NCBI GenBank assembly: GCA_002499445.1
Contig: DALS01000063.1
Coordinates: forward strand, 58,310 to 81,468
DNA from: Methanosarcina sp. UBA293
GTDB lineage: Archaea; Halobacteriota; Methanosarcinia; Methanosarcinales; Methanosarcinaceae
Direction: 5' to 3'
DNA: 23,159 nucleotides
The translations under genes and the position numbers were made by a program. The notes beneath the pieces are model-generated. The model saw only the letters and a list, made by a program, of their open reading frames with translations, did no database searches and was not told the origin of the DNA. Shown here piece by piece: positions 1 to 7,633 of the stretch (position 1 is its first letter; each line of letters opens with the position of its first letter).

Positions 1-59
1 CATAACAAATACAGGAGTCCGAAATCTCAATAGTCTGTTTTTTTGCTGCCTTTTTCCTT

Positions 60-422
60 TTATTTCCCCAGTAAACCCTGGATCAACCTTATTGCGGCAT
101 ATGAGCTGAAAAACCAGACAATAAGGGCAATAATAATCGAAAGGCTCCAACTTTTAAGGTGTTCCATGCAGAAGATGGCAGTGAACACGCAGATAGTGCA
201 GCCCATCATCCCTGCACTGGCTCCAAGGGCAACATCAGAAGCCTGCTCTGAGGTTCCGAAGTGTCCTGCCATTATCACGGCAGCTGCCATGACAGCTGGA
301 AAAGCGGCAAAAATTCCTGCAAAAGATTTTGAGGGAATTATCTGCAGCATGATATGACAGGCAGCAACAGCAGTTCCCCCGAAAGCGAACCTGAGGGCCA
401 GGTCCCCGAAATTAAATTTCAT
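60..422 (-). CDS. DUF3147-like small membrane protein, downstream copy of a tandem pair
   Basis: This is a 120-residue, very hydrophobic protein with about four predicted membrane segments. The segment around residues 31-45 carries GIFAAFPAV, which also occurs in the neighbouring upstream protein. Both proteins are 120 residues and begin with a similar LRF-FGG-AV stretch, so I read them as paralogues of the DUF3147 type. The family has no established function that I know of; a transport or membrane-integrity role would be a guess. I chose the ATG at 422 because an AAGGAGT ribosome-binding site lies 6 nt upstream (429-435). A longer reading frame exists but overlaps the upstream gene. It lies 49 nt after that gene's stop, so the two are probably co-transcribed. 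Confidence 0.75.
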   Translation of the reverse strand: MKFNFGDLALRFAFGGTAVAACHIMLQIIPSKSFAGIFAAFPAVMAAAVIMAGHFGTSEQASDVALGASAGMMGCTICVFTAIFCMEHLKSWSLSIIIALIVWFFSSYAAIRLIQGLLGK

Positions 423-471
423 GATATAACTCCTTATTTTACTCTTTTCTGCTTCAGAAATTTGCAGTTTT

Positions 472-834
472 TCAGAACCTGAACCAACTGAAGTAAATTG
501 TCGGGGCAAGCACGGCCCAGAGGAGAAGTGCGTAAGCCAGCCCTCTTTTCCACCCATACCTGAGAATGAAATAACTTGCAGCAAGGGCACAGCAAATATC
601 TGCTATCATTCCCACAAGTGCACCTTTTGAAAGCTGTTCTGAGGCAAGAAGCAGTTCACTGCCTTCATAATCCATACTCAGGCTTAAAACTGCTGCAAGA
701 TACACTGCAGGGAAAGCGGCAAAAATTCCCCCCAGCCTGCCTCCGAAATTCTTTGCAACAAGTGTGGAAATCACAACTGCGCTTCCCCCAAAAAGAAAGC
801 GGAGGAGAACCGGGAATATCTCAAGATTCAACAT
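472..834 (-). CDS. DUF3147-like small membrane protein, upstream copy of a tandem pair
   Basis: This is a 120-residue integral membrane protein with about four hydrophobic segments. Residues 10-50 read LRFLFGGSAVV, then a GGRLGGIFAAFPAV core, which is the pattern I associate with DUF3147 proteins. It is the closer match of the pair to that pattern. The function is unknown. The ATG at 834 is preceded by AGGAT-like purines. It lies about 100 nt after the stop of dtdA on the same strand. A GTATATC sequence upstream of the start could be a promoter, so it is unclear whether it is co-transcribed with dtdA. Confidence 0.75.
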   Translation of the reverse strand: MLNLEIFPVLLRFLFGGSAVVISTLVAKNFGGRLGGIFAAFPAVYLAAVLSLSMDYEGSELLLASEQLSKGALVGMIADICCALAASYFILRYGWKRGLAYALLLWAVLAPTIYFSWFRF

Positions 835-933
835 TATATCCTATCCCGTATACTGAGCGCCTTAGATATACGGTAACATAATCCTTCTATGACCCTTTTA
901 GATAATCAGGCTTGTTTTATCGTTTTTTTAACG

Positions 934-1854
934 TTAGTGCCCGTATTTTTCCCTTATTTCAGATTCTTTAAGAACCCTGAGCCCCAGTTTCTCAAGGACT
1001 CTGAAAATCCTGTTCCTGTCTTCGCTTTTCATGGATTTCCGGTCAAAATAAGCAAAATCAGCTTTTGATTTCTCGACAGCCTGCTTTATTAGGGCTTCAT
1101 CCACGAATTCCAGCTGGTACTTGGGAAAATTGTGCCCGAAAGAGATCCCGGTTTCAAGCAAAAGCCCTGTCTGGCGCATGGCATAATGCCCGCCTCCAAA
1201 CCCGAGAGCCACAGGCACTTTTTCAAGGGATACTGCAAGGATAGCTTTTGCAACAATCTCGCCGGCATCAGGATCTATCCACTGCGCTTCAGTGCTTCCT
1301 ATTTCAGCATAAAGTGAAGGGACTGAAAGTTCTGTAGGCCCGTGATGAGTCACTTCAAGAGTAACATCATACTTCAAGCCTTTTTGCTCAACCAGGCGCT
1401 TTATTTCCATAAGAATGGATTTCATGGCAGCCGGAGAGGATACTGCAAGGGATTTAGGGCAGCCTCCAAGCCTTGCCTCATCCGAGGGATTTCCTGTGCA
1501 GTGTACAGTAAGAGAAGAAATTTCTTCTTTACTCCGATGTTTGGATGCGAAAATTATAAGGGAAGCTGGCAGATGCAAATTCTCCAGTTTCTTATCAAGT
1601 CCGTCCTGAAAGACGTGCATTTCTTCAATTTCAATAAGCCTGAATTTTCCGTCCAGCGATTCCCTGGCTGCAGAGAATTCGGTATTCTCAGGAAGCTTAA
1701 GGAATTTCCATTCCTCAAGGTTCAAAAGATGGGTTTTTATGTTCTGGCTGGCAAGGTCTGGAGCAGAACAGATGATTGTTATTTTGGGGCTTGGATTTTC
1801 AGAGAGGATTTTCTCTTGGTTACTAGGTTCTTCTAGATTATTGTTATCTTTCAT
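934..1854 (-). CDS. dtdA: D-aminoacyl-tRNA deacylase, archaeal type (DtdA / GEK1 family)
   Basis: This enzyme hydrolyses D-amino acids mischarged onto tRNA, giving free tRNA and D-amino acid, and so protects translation in the cytosol. It is the archaeal/plant type, thought to be zinc-dependent. The 306-residue length is near the family norm of about 280-300, with a longer, acidic, low-complexity N-terminus (about residues 1-24). Conserved family blocks are visible in order: LTVHCTGNPSDEARLGG (115-131), EVTHHGPTEL (167-176), GFGGGHYA (218-225) and GHNFPKY (240-246). The conserved histidines in these blocks are the expected metal or substrate ligands. The ATG at 1854 has only a weak ribosome-binding site. 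The gene stands alone, with DUF3147-like genes downstream on the same strand. Confidence 0.93.
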   Translation of the reverse strand: MKDNNNLEEPSNQEKILSENPSPKITIICSAPDLASQNIKTHLLNLEEWKFLKLPENTEFSAARESLDGKFRLIEIEEMHVFQDGLDKKLENLHLPASLIIFASKHRSKEEISSLTVHCTGNPSDEARLGGCPKSLAVSSPAAMKSILMEIKRLVEQKGLKYDVTLEVTHHGPTELSVPSLYAEIGSTEAQWIDPDAGEIVAKAILAVSLEKVPVALGFGGGHYAMRQTGLLLETGISFGHNFPKYQLEFVDEALIKQAVEKSKADFAYFDRKSMKSEDRNRIFRVLEKLGLRVLKESEIREKYGH

Positions 1855-2193
1855 TTCTGATCAATTCGGAATCCTTTATCACTATACGTTCTCTATAGAT
1901 TTCGTTAAGATAGATAAAACCAACCCCGATTCGAAACTCTGGATGTAAAACCTGAGAGGATGGCGGGAAGTAACTTTGAAAGATTAGAAAGAATAAAACC
2001 AGAATAATAAGGGTAAAAACTGCAAAAAATGTTTCGGGAAGATAATTTCAGAATAGACTTTAAAAGTTTTTTAAAAATAGTATTTTTAGAAAATATTTTA
2101 TGAAAATATATTTTTGGCAGACTCTCCCTTCCTGAGAAGGGGGGCTCTGCCTTTTCGTGGTGGAGGAAGGTTCTTTAAAGTGCCGAAACAATA
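1855..2193. other. Intergenic region between dtdA and the glutamine synthetase family gene
   Basis: This stretch is AT-rich with no convincing coding frame. It contains the likely promoter of dtdA near its right-hand start and a hairpin at 2116-2151 (listed separately). I see nothing else in it. Confidence 0.5.
2116..2151 (-). terminator. Hairpin after the glutamine synthetase family gene
   Basis: The arms GGCAGA and TCTGCC close the outside, and CCCTTC pairs with GAAGGG inside around a CTGA loop, with one C-C mismatch and two G-U pairs between. It starts 42 nt after the stop codon of the minus-strand gene at 2194. On the minus strand the stem is followed by an A/T-rich tract with a TTTT, not an immediate T run, so a terminator role is likely but not certain. 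Confidence 0.4.
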
Positions 2194-3714
2194 TCATCCA
2201 ATGTGGATATAAGAGTCGACAAGGTTTTTGATCTCTTCAGTTTTACCATAGAGTTTTTCACTAAGCTGGTAATCATCATAGGCTTCAAGACTATGGATAA
2301 TTCCGTCAAGCATACCCTCAGTAAACACATCGTATTGCATAAAAATATCCTTCTTTTCTTTCAGAGCCTGAGCTGACTCATAGCAAGAAGCAGGTAAATG
2401 TTCGAGTTCGGCAAGTCTATCTTTGTGTTCGTCCTTGAAGATGTTTACACTAATATAAAGTTTCTTAGAAAGATCGAGAGCTTCATTCATTTCGAGCCCG
2501 TGGCGGGTACCAACACAAAGTCCGGCAAGGAGGAGATAGACGTCAGCAGAGCCGTCTGCAGCCCGAAATTCATAGGTCTGCTTGCCATAATAATCCTTGA
2601 GATCTTCAGAATAGTTTGGGTTTGCGATTGTAATCATTTTACTCGCGTCCCCAGACCAGCCAAGAGGCACACGAATAAGGGCTGAGCGATTCCTATCTCC
2701 CCAGCAGATATTTGTTGGAGCTTCCTGGTGAGGGACAAGGCGCAGGTAGGATGTAGGAATCGTGTTCCCAAAAGCAGTAATTGCTGGGGCAATGTCCAGG
2801 CAGCCGACGATTGCTTTCTTTGCAGCATCACTCAATTCCCCTCCATTTTCGACGGTCGCTGTCTTTCCATCTTTCATGAGCTTCATGTGGATATGTAATC
2901 CACTGCCTGCCTTTCCGACGGTAATCTTCGGGGCATAACTAACAGTCACCCCATATTGGGATGCAATCATTCTGAGCATCCACTTTCCAATGAGCAGACG
3001 GTCAGCAGCGTCCTCAACATTTGTGACATCGAATTCAATCTCGTTCTGTTCATAGTAGTGTGCATCGTCAGTAAAGTTTCCGACTTCAGAATGCCCATAT
3101 TTTATAAATCCGCCTGCTTCGGCAATAGCGAGCATGGTATCTTTCCTGAGCTGCTCAAATTTTGTGAAGGGACCTGCTTCATGATACCCTCTCTGGTCAA
3201 CAGCCTCAAAGTCAATGCCAATCTGAGCTTTGTCGCAAATGATATAATACTCAAGTTCGGCCATTGCATTTAACTCATACCCAGTCTTCTCCTTAAGGGC
3301 AGTATGAGCCTTTTTCATGATATTCTCGGGAGCGCTTGCAAGGGGATTTCCATCCTTGTCAAAGTATGAGCAGAGTAAGTCAAGAGTCGGGATCTTTTCA
3401 AATGGATTTACAAAAGCAGTACGATATTTAGGCACGACATAGAGATCACTTGAATCAGCCTCAATATATCTGAAAAGGCTGGATCCATCAACTCTTTCTC
3501 CTGTGGAGAGCACTGTATCAAGATGTTCCTCACTCCTTATGATAAAATTGAGGGCTTTGAGCCTGCCGTCTCCGCCAATATAGCGGAAATTAAGCATCCT
3601 GATGCCGTACTCTTTGATAAACTTTATAATATCCTCTTTGGTGAATTCGCTTGCTGGTTTATTGAGATACTGAACCAATTTATTAGGATTCAATTCTATA
3701 GAAGATGTTTTCAT
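2194..3714 (-). CDS. Glutamine synthetase family protein, divergent type-I-like
   Basis: This is a 506-residue member of the glutamine synthetase superfamily (ATP-dependent ligation of an amine or ammonia to glutamate). The N-terminal beta-grasp part ends in VDGSSLFRYIEADSSD (75-90), equivalent to the DGSS motif that carries the catalytic Asp. The metal-binding positions look intact: ELEYYI, HSEVG, EQNEIEF, GSGLHIHM and YEFRAADGS. The flap and Arg motifs RLVPHQEAP and DRNRSALIR are also present. Unlike classic GS, the block before GSG reads VGKA where E. coli GS has GDN, the NPYLA-type motif is replaced by SADVYLLLA, about 7 residues are inserted between HSEVG and EQNEIEF, and no adenylylation Tyr loop is seen. 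It is longer than the usual 440-470. It may be a true GS or a glutamate-amine ligase. The start has an AAGGGA site upstream. It is divergent from fprA. Confidence 0.85.
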   Translation of the reverse strand: MKTSSIELNPNKLVQYLNKPASEFTKEDIIKFIKEYGIRMLNFRYIGGDGRLKALNFIIRSEEHLDTVLSTGERVDGSSLFRYIEADSSDLYVVPKYRTAFVNPFEKIPTLDLLCSYFDKDGNPLASAPENIMKKAHTALKEKTGYELNAMAELEYYIICDKAQIGIDFEAVDQRGYHEAGPFTKFEQLRKDTMLAIAEAGGFIKYGHSEVGNFTDDAHYYEQNEIEFDVTNVEDAADRLLIGKWMLRMIASQYGVTVSYAPKITVGKAGSGLHIHMKLMKDGKTATVENGGELSDAAKKAIVGCLDIAPAITAFGNTIPTSYLRLVPHQEAPTNICWGDRNRSALIRVPLGWSGDASKMITIANPNYSEDLKDYYGKQTYEFRAADGSADVYLLLAGLCVGTRHGLEMNEALDLSKKLYISVNIFKDEHKDRLAELEHLPASCYESAQALKEKKDIFMQYDVFTEGMLDGIIHSLEAYDDYQLSEKLYGKTEEIKNLVDSYIHIG

Positions 3715-4140
3715 AATTGTCCCTTCTTTTTACCGCATATTCGGAGTTTTAATACTTTATTTCAAACTCGAATATTTTTCAGGCTCAGGGTAACCACACT
3801 ACCCATGTTTTTGTCAATTTCTGCCTGCTAGAAGCCTGATCGGAAATAGATAACTTATTGCTGCCTATATAAAGCTTTCTCTTGTCGATTTTAAGAATAA
3901 CTAAAAATGACAGAATAATTGCATGTGTGTTTTCCCCACAGTTGTCTTTTGCTGATTGAGTTTAGACATCAGTTAAGGTTAAGATTTTGTCAGTAAAGGG
4001 TTCTGCCTAATAAATATATCGGAAGAATGCAATATTAGGTATTAAATAAATCCAGTTACCGAATTGGCAGAAGCAGACAGAGATTTATCTGCTTTTTATT
4101 TCAAGCAAAATTACTGCATCGGGGAAAATGGAGGGAAAAT
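3715..4140. promoter_or_regulatory. Divergent promoter region between the glutamine synthetase family gene and fprA
   Basis: This 426-nt AT-rich spacer separates two divergent genes. A symmetric TATA-like element, CCTATATAAAG, near 3862-3873 could serve the minus-strand gene. An AATAAATATATC sequence near 4010-4021 could serve fprA. I looked for the GGAA-N6-TTCC type of nitrogen operator (NrpR) and did not find one. Confidence 0.4.
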
Positions 4141-5322
4141 ATGGAGATTTACAGTATTCCTGAAATTGTCAGAAATGTATTCTGGGTTGGGATAAAAGAC
4201 TGGAACCGCAGAATGTTTGATGCTTTGATTCCGCTGCCTCAGGGGACAAGCTATAACGCTTACCTTGTGAAAGGAGAGGAAAAAACAGCCCTTATAGATA
4301 CCGTAAATCCTGGTTTCGAAAAGGAGTTTGAAGAGAAAATAAATCTAGTTTCCAGCCTGGAAAATCTGGATTACTTGATAATGAATCATGCCGAGCCCGA
4401 CCATGCAAGTGCAATTCGTTATATTATGGATAGGGCTTCTAGCTCGGTGCTTGTTACGACGGAGAGAGGTGTGAAAATGGCAAGCCTCTACCACGAACTG
4501 CCCGAGAGCAGGATTAAAGTGGTTGCCGAAGGCGATACTCTTGACTTGGGAGGGAAAACTCTGCGCTTTATCGAAGCTCCCTGGCTTCACTGGCCTGAAA
4601 CCATGTTCACATACCTGCCTGAAGATAGGGTACTTTTCCCATGTGATTTCTTTGGGTCTCACACAGCCCAGGGTGTTTATGACGAGGATCTGGAAGACTT
4701 AGTTCCTCTTGCAAAACGTTATTATGGGGAAATTATGATGCCTTTTGGAAAAATGGGGGCAAAGGCTCTTGAAAAAATAAAGGATCTTGATATCGAAATT
4801 CTTGCCCCGAGTCATGGACCTGTCTATAAAAATCCAAAGCGGATACTTGAACCCTATGCGAAGTGGACTGCAGGAGAGACCGAAAATAAAGCCCTTATTG
4901 TCTATGTGAGTATGTGGGGTTCCACACAACTTATGGTCAGGACTATTGCCGAAGTGCTGATGAAAGAAGGTATAGATGTCAGGATGTATGACCTTGCAGT
5001 CTCGGATACAGGAGATATCGCAAGGGAACTGGTTGATTCCCGTGCTATTATCCTCGGGGCTCCCACAGTCCTTGCAGGCATGCACCCTCTTGCCGTTTAC
5101 GGCACTTACCTTGTAAAAGCACTTAATCCACCTGCAAAGTATGGGGTTATACTCGGATCCTTCGGCTGGGGCGGAGGAGCTCTAAAGCAGGCAGGAGAAA
5201 TTCTAGTTCCTTCGAAGATGGAAGTTGTGGGGACGCTTCAGGTAAAGGGCAAACCAAGAAAAGAAGATTTAATAAAGGTTGAAGAGATTGGCAGGGAGCT
5301 TTCACAGAAAATGAAAACATAA
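4141..5322 (+). CDS. fprA: F420H2 oxidase / flavodiiron protein FprA
   Basis: This flavodiiron protein would reduce O2 to water using reduced coenzyme F420 in methanogens, protecting the anaerobic cytosol. The 393-residue length fits the family. The N-terminal metallo-beta-lactamase-like domain (1-245) has the full diiron ligand set: H83, E85, D87 and H88 in NHAEPDHAS, H150 in APWLHWPE, D169 in PCDFFGSH and H225 in PSHGP. The C-terminal flavodoxin domain (250-393) begins ALIVYVSMWGST, the FMN phosphate loop, followed by GAPTVLAGMHP and GSFGWGGGA. There is no fused rubredoxin. The ATG at 4141 has a GGAGGG site 5-6 nt upstream. It appears monocistronic, followed by a strong hairpin. It could be an NO-reducing paralogue, but all the features seen match FprA. 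Confidence 0.93.
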   Translation: MEIYSIPEIVRNVFWVGIKDWNRRMFDALIPLPQGTSYNAYLVKGEEKTALIDTVNPGFEKEFEEKINLVSSLENLDYLIMNHAEPDHASAIRYIMDRASSSVLVTTERGVKMASLYHELPESRIKVVAEGDTLDLGGKTLRFIEAPWLHWPETMFTYLPEDRVLFPCDFFGSHTAQGVYDEDLEDLVPLAKRYYGEIMMPFGKMGAKALEKIKDLDIEILAPSHGPVYKNPKRILEPYAKWTAGETENKALIVYVSMWGSTQLMVRTIAEVLMKEGIDVRMYDLAVSDTGDIARELVDSRAIILGAPTVLAGMHPLAVYGTYLVKALNPPAKYGVILGSFGWGGGALKQAGEILVPSKMEVVGTLQVKGKPRKEDLIKVEEIGRELSQKMKT

Positions 5323-5370
5323 CCTGAAAAGCTTTTCTTTAGATCTAGAAAACCCGTTTTAGTGTACATA

Positions 5371-5432
5371 TAAGGCTCCTTCGGACCCGTAAAGCGCGGT
5401 TACCCAGCCAGGAGACCTTACCAGCCTTTTTT
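5371..5432 (+). terminator. Long structured hairpin with T6 tail after fprA
   Basis: Positions 5371-5380 pair with 5410-5420 over 10 base pairs with a single bulged A at 5415. Inside, GTAA (5389-5392) pairs with TTAC (5400-5403) around an AGCGCGG loop. A run of six T follows at 5427-5432. It lies 48 nt after the fprA stop, so it is most simply the fprA terminator. The internal second stem is more elaborate than a terminator needs. See findings. Confidence 0.55.
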
Positions 5433-5642
5433 GGCAGCCATTTACAGCGCTTATATAGGCAGACCGAAAACTCCTGATTTTTATTTTATGTTCTATTTAT
5501 GCAGATTTGACAAATTTCTGATGAATAATTGCATAAATTCCTGAAGATTAGGATTACAATTTATTCAGACTCTCTACAGACATAATGCCTGAGCTTAAAC
5601 TTTTTTCAGGAAACTAAGCCTTTTATTGGAATTAGAGCATTC

Positions 5643-5650
5643 TATAAAAG
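5643..5650 (+). promoter_or_regulatory. TATA box for the permease gene
   Basis: TATAAAAG stands out in the spacer. Archaeal start sites lie about 25 nt downstream, near 5672, which would give a leader of about 110 nt. Confidence 0.4.
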
Positions 5651-5780
5651 GGTAGTTTGGGGAGAAGGGTAATGGAGACTTGATTATAGGCTTTCAGGAA
5701 ATAGTCTTTCCAACAGGTCTGTCAAGTTTTTAGATTATCATGTTGTCCTGAATTTCAAGTTTTAGGCGCTGGGATTTCTT

Positions 5781-7061
5781 ATGAAAGAGGGATCAGAACT
5801 AAAAAATGAACTGAATTTGCTTGAGATTACTCTGATAGGGATTGGAAATATTCTCGGGGCCGGAATTTACGTGCTTATGGGAAAAGCTGCAGGGATTGCA
5901 GGCAACATGGTCTGGTTTTCTTTCCTGTTTGCCGGGGCTACTGCCGCACTCTCTGCCCTGAGTTATATGGAACTTGCTTCCATGTATCCAAGGGCAGGCG
6001 CAGAGTACGAGTTTGTAAAAAGAGCTTTTGGAGAACGTGTTGGCCTATTTGTGGGGCTGCTTGTCATATATTTTGTGGTAATAACGAGTTCTGCGGTTGC
6101 GCTTGGGTTTGGCAGGTATTTTAGCACTCTTTTTGGAAGTGGATATTTAACAGGGACAATTGGCCTGTTCGTTTTTCTGAGCCTTATCATAGTTTACGGA
6201 ATAAAGGAATCAGCACGGCTGGCCATTCTAATAAGTCTAATAGAAGTTTCCGGGCTTTTAATTGTTATTTACTCAGGTCTCCCTTATCTTGGAACAGTAA
6301 ATTATCTTGAATTTCCAGACCTGTCAGGAATATTTGAAGCCTCGACTCTGGTTTTTTTCGCATTTCTTGGCTTTGAAGATATTGTGCGGTTATCCCAGGA
6401 AACGAAAGAAGCAGAAAAAACAACTCCAAAAGCCTTGCTTATTGCCATATTTTTTACGGTTTTCCTGTACATATGTGCAGCAGTAACTGTCGTAAGTGTG
6501 CTTGACTTTCGAGTCCTTGGAATTTCAGAGGCTCCAATTGCCGATGTTGCGGAAGTTTCCCTAGGGAATGATGCCTTCACCCTCGTGTCCTGGATAGCCC
6601 TTTTTTCCACGATGAACACCGTACTGGTGGTTATGCTCGGTGGGTCAAGGATCGTTTACGGCATGGCATATTCAGGGTCGCTTCCGAAAAGTCTCTCACG
6701 GGTACACCGTACTTACCATACTCCATGGGTTGCAATTCTCGGCATTGCCTGTCTCTCGATTTTGTTTGTTCCTTTCAGAGATATTACAATCGTGGCAAAC
6801 ATTGCTAATTTTATGATTTTTATTGTCTTTTTTATGGTCAATCTTTCCCTGATAAAGCTCCGTTATACTGACCCTGAGAGAAATCGTTCTTTTAAGGTTC
6901 CTCTGAATATTGGCCGTTTTCCCTTGCCTCCATTTCTTGGAATCCTCTCTATTATATTTCTTTTTTCTCGGCTAAGTTTGGAAGTCATAACTTACGGTTT
7001 TGTGCTTACAGGAATCGGAATACTGATAACGCTACTCAGAACTAGAAAGACCGCTTGCTAG
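5781..7061 (+). CDS. APC-superfamily amino acid permease
   Basis: This is a 426-residue inner-membrane amino-acid transporter with about 12 predicted transmembrane segments. Segment 1 contains GIGNILGAGIYVLMG (20-34), the broken helix that binds the substrate backbone in APC transporters. The first loop has the typical SALSYMELASMYPRAGAEY block. FFAFLGFEDIVRLSQETK near residue 185 is the segment-6 region, and TTPKALLIAI follows. The family exchanges or imports amino acids or polyamines, and the substrate cannot be read from sequence. The decarboxylase gene 570 nt downstream on the same strand allows an amino acid/amine role, which is inference only. The ATG at 5781 has a poor ribosome-binding site, but no better in-frame start is seen. 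Confidence 0.88.
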   Translation: MKEGSELKNELNLLEITLIGIGNILGAGIYVLMGKAAGIAGNMVWFSFLFAGATAALSALSYMELASMYPRAGAEYEFVKRAFGERVGLFVGLLVIYFVVITSSAVALGFGRYFSTLFGSGYLTGTIGLFVFLSLIIVYGIKESARLAILISLIEVSGLLIVIYSGLPYLGTVNYLEFPDLSGIFEASTLVFFAFLGFEDIVRLSQETKEAEKTTPKALLIAIFFTVFLYICAAVTVVSVLDFRVLGISEAPIADVAEVSLGNDAFTLVSWIALFSTMNTVLVVMLGGSRIVYGMAYSGSLPKSLSRVHRTYHTPWVAILGIACLSILFVPFRDITIVANIANFMIFIVFFMVNLSLIKLRYTDPERNRSFKVPLNIGRFPLPPFLGILSIIFLFSRLSLEVITYGFVLTGIGILITLLRTRKTAC

Positions 7062-7633
7062 TTACATCTATAAATATTTCTGAAATCTCAGTTTTAGCCA
7101 TCTAAGAAGACGACTTGAAATAGGTTATATATTGAAAATATTGTGAAAAATGGTTTTTTTAATCCTTTAATTGTTTAATCCTACCTCTATTCCAATTTAA
7201 GTTCTTAATATTAGTTTTTTGGGTAGAAAAACACTCATACTGATTTTAACGAGACTTACGATTTCTCGTATCTCTGTAGATATAAAAAGGATTATTAATG
7301 CCTTTAATTCAAAAAAATGATTGGATTAAGCTTTTTTCTACAATATGTTTATTTATAATAGATATTTGCAGATTTAAATTAGTTTTGAATCTTAATATTC
7401 ACCAATAATTAGTTTTATATATGTTAAATCCTATTTGAATCGCTTTATTTCACGTATTATGAAAATAATTGACTATAAACTTAATAATCATTACAGATTA
7501 CTAACATGGTAAAAAATATCAACTAGTATTTGCATAAGTTCGATTATGAATCAGTTATGAATCAGTTATGAATCAGTTATGAGTCAGTTATGAATCAGTT
7601 ATGAATCTGTTTTAACATTAGAAAGGAGTAGAT
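7062..7633. promoter_or_regulatory. Long AT-rich leader/promoter region of the PLP decarboxylase
   Basis: This 572-nt region has very high AT content and no coding frame. TATA-like elements stand at 7281-7290 (TATAAAAAGG) and near 7414-7424 (TTTTATATATG). Just before the gene is an 11-bp tandem repeat (7544-7609), followed by the AAAGGAG ribosome-binding site of the decarboxylase. Confidence 0.45.
7544..7609 (+). repeat. Six tandem 11-bp repeats, TTATGAATCAG
   Basis: There are six consecutive 11-nt units: 7544-7554, 7555-7565, 7566-7576, 7577-7587 (TTATGAGTCAG), 7588-7598 and 7599-7609 (TTATGAATCTG). The core TGA(A/G)TCA is near-palindromic. The period is close to one helical turn. The array ends 24 nt before the decarboxylase start. 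Confidence 0.9.

Larger units (their letters stand above)
5323..5780. other. Intergenic region between fprA and the permease
   Basis: This 458-nt spacer begins with a long hairpin and T run (5371-5432, listed separately). It carries a good archaeal TATA box, TATAAAAG at 5643-5650, suited to transcription of the permease with a leader of about 110 nt. I see no coding frame. Confidence 0.45.

Noticed and set aside
60..590. A 176-residue version of the first membrane protein with a long N-terminus
   Set aside because: The added part overlaps the upstream gene in another frame, while an AAGGAGT site directly precedes the internal ATG at 422.
5696..5711. NrpR-like nitrogen operator, GGAA-TTCC, before the permease
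   Set aside because: The half-sites in GGAAATAGTCTTTCC are separated by 7 nt, not the expected 6, and the permease has no clear nitrogen link.
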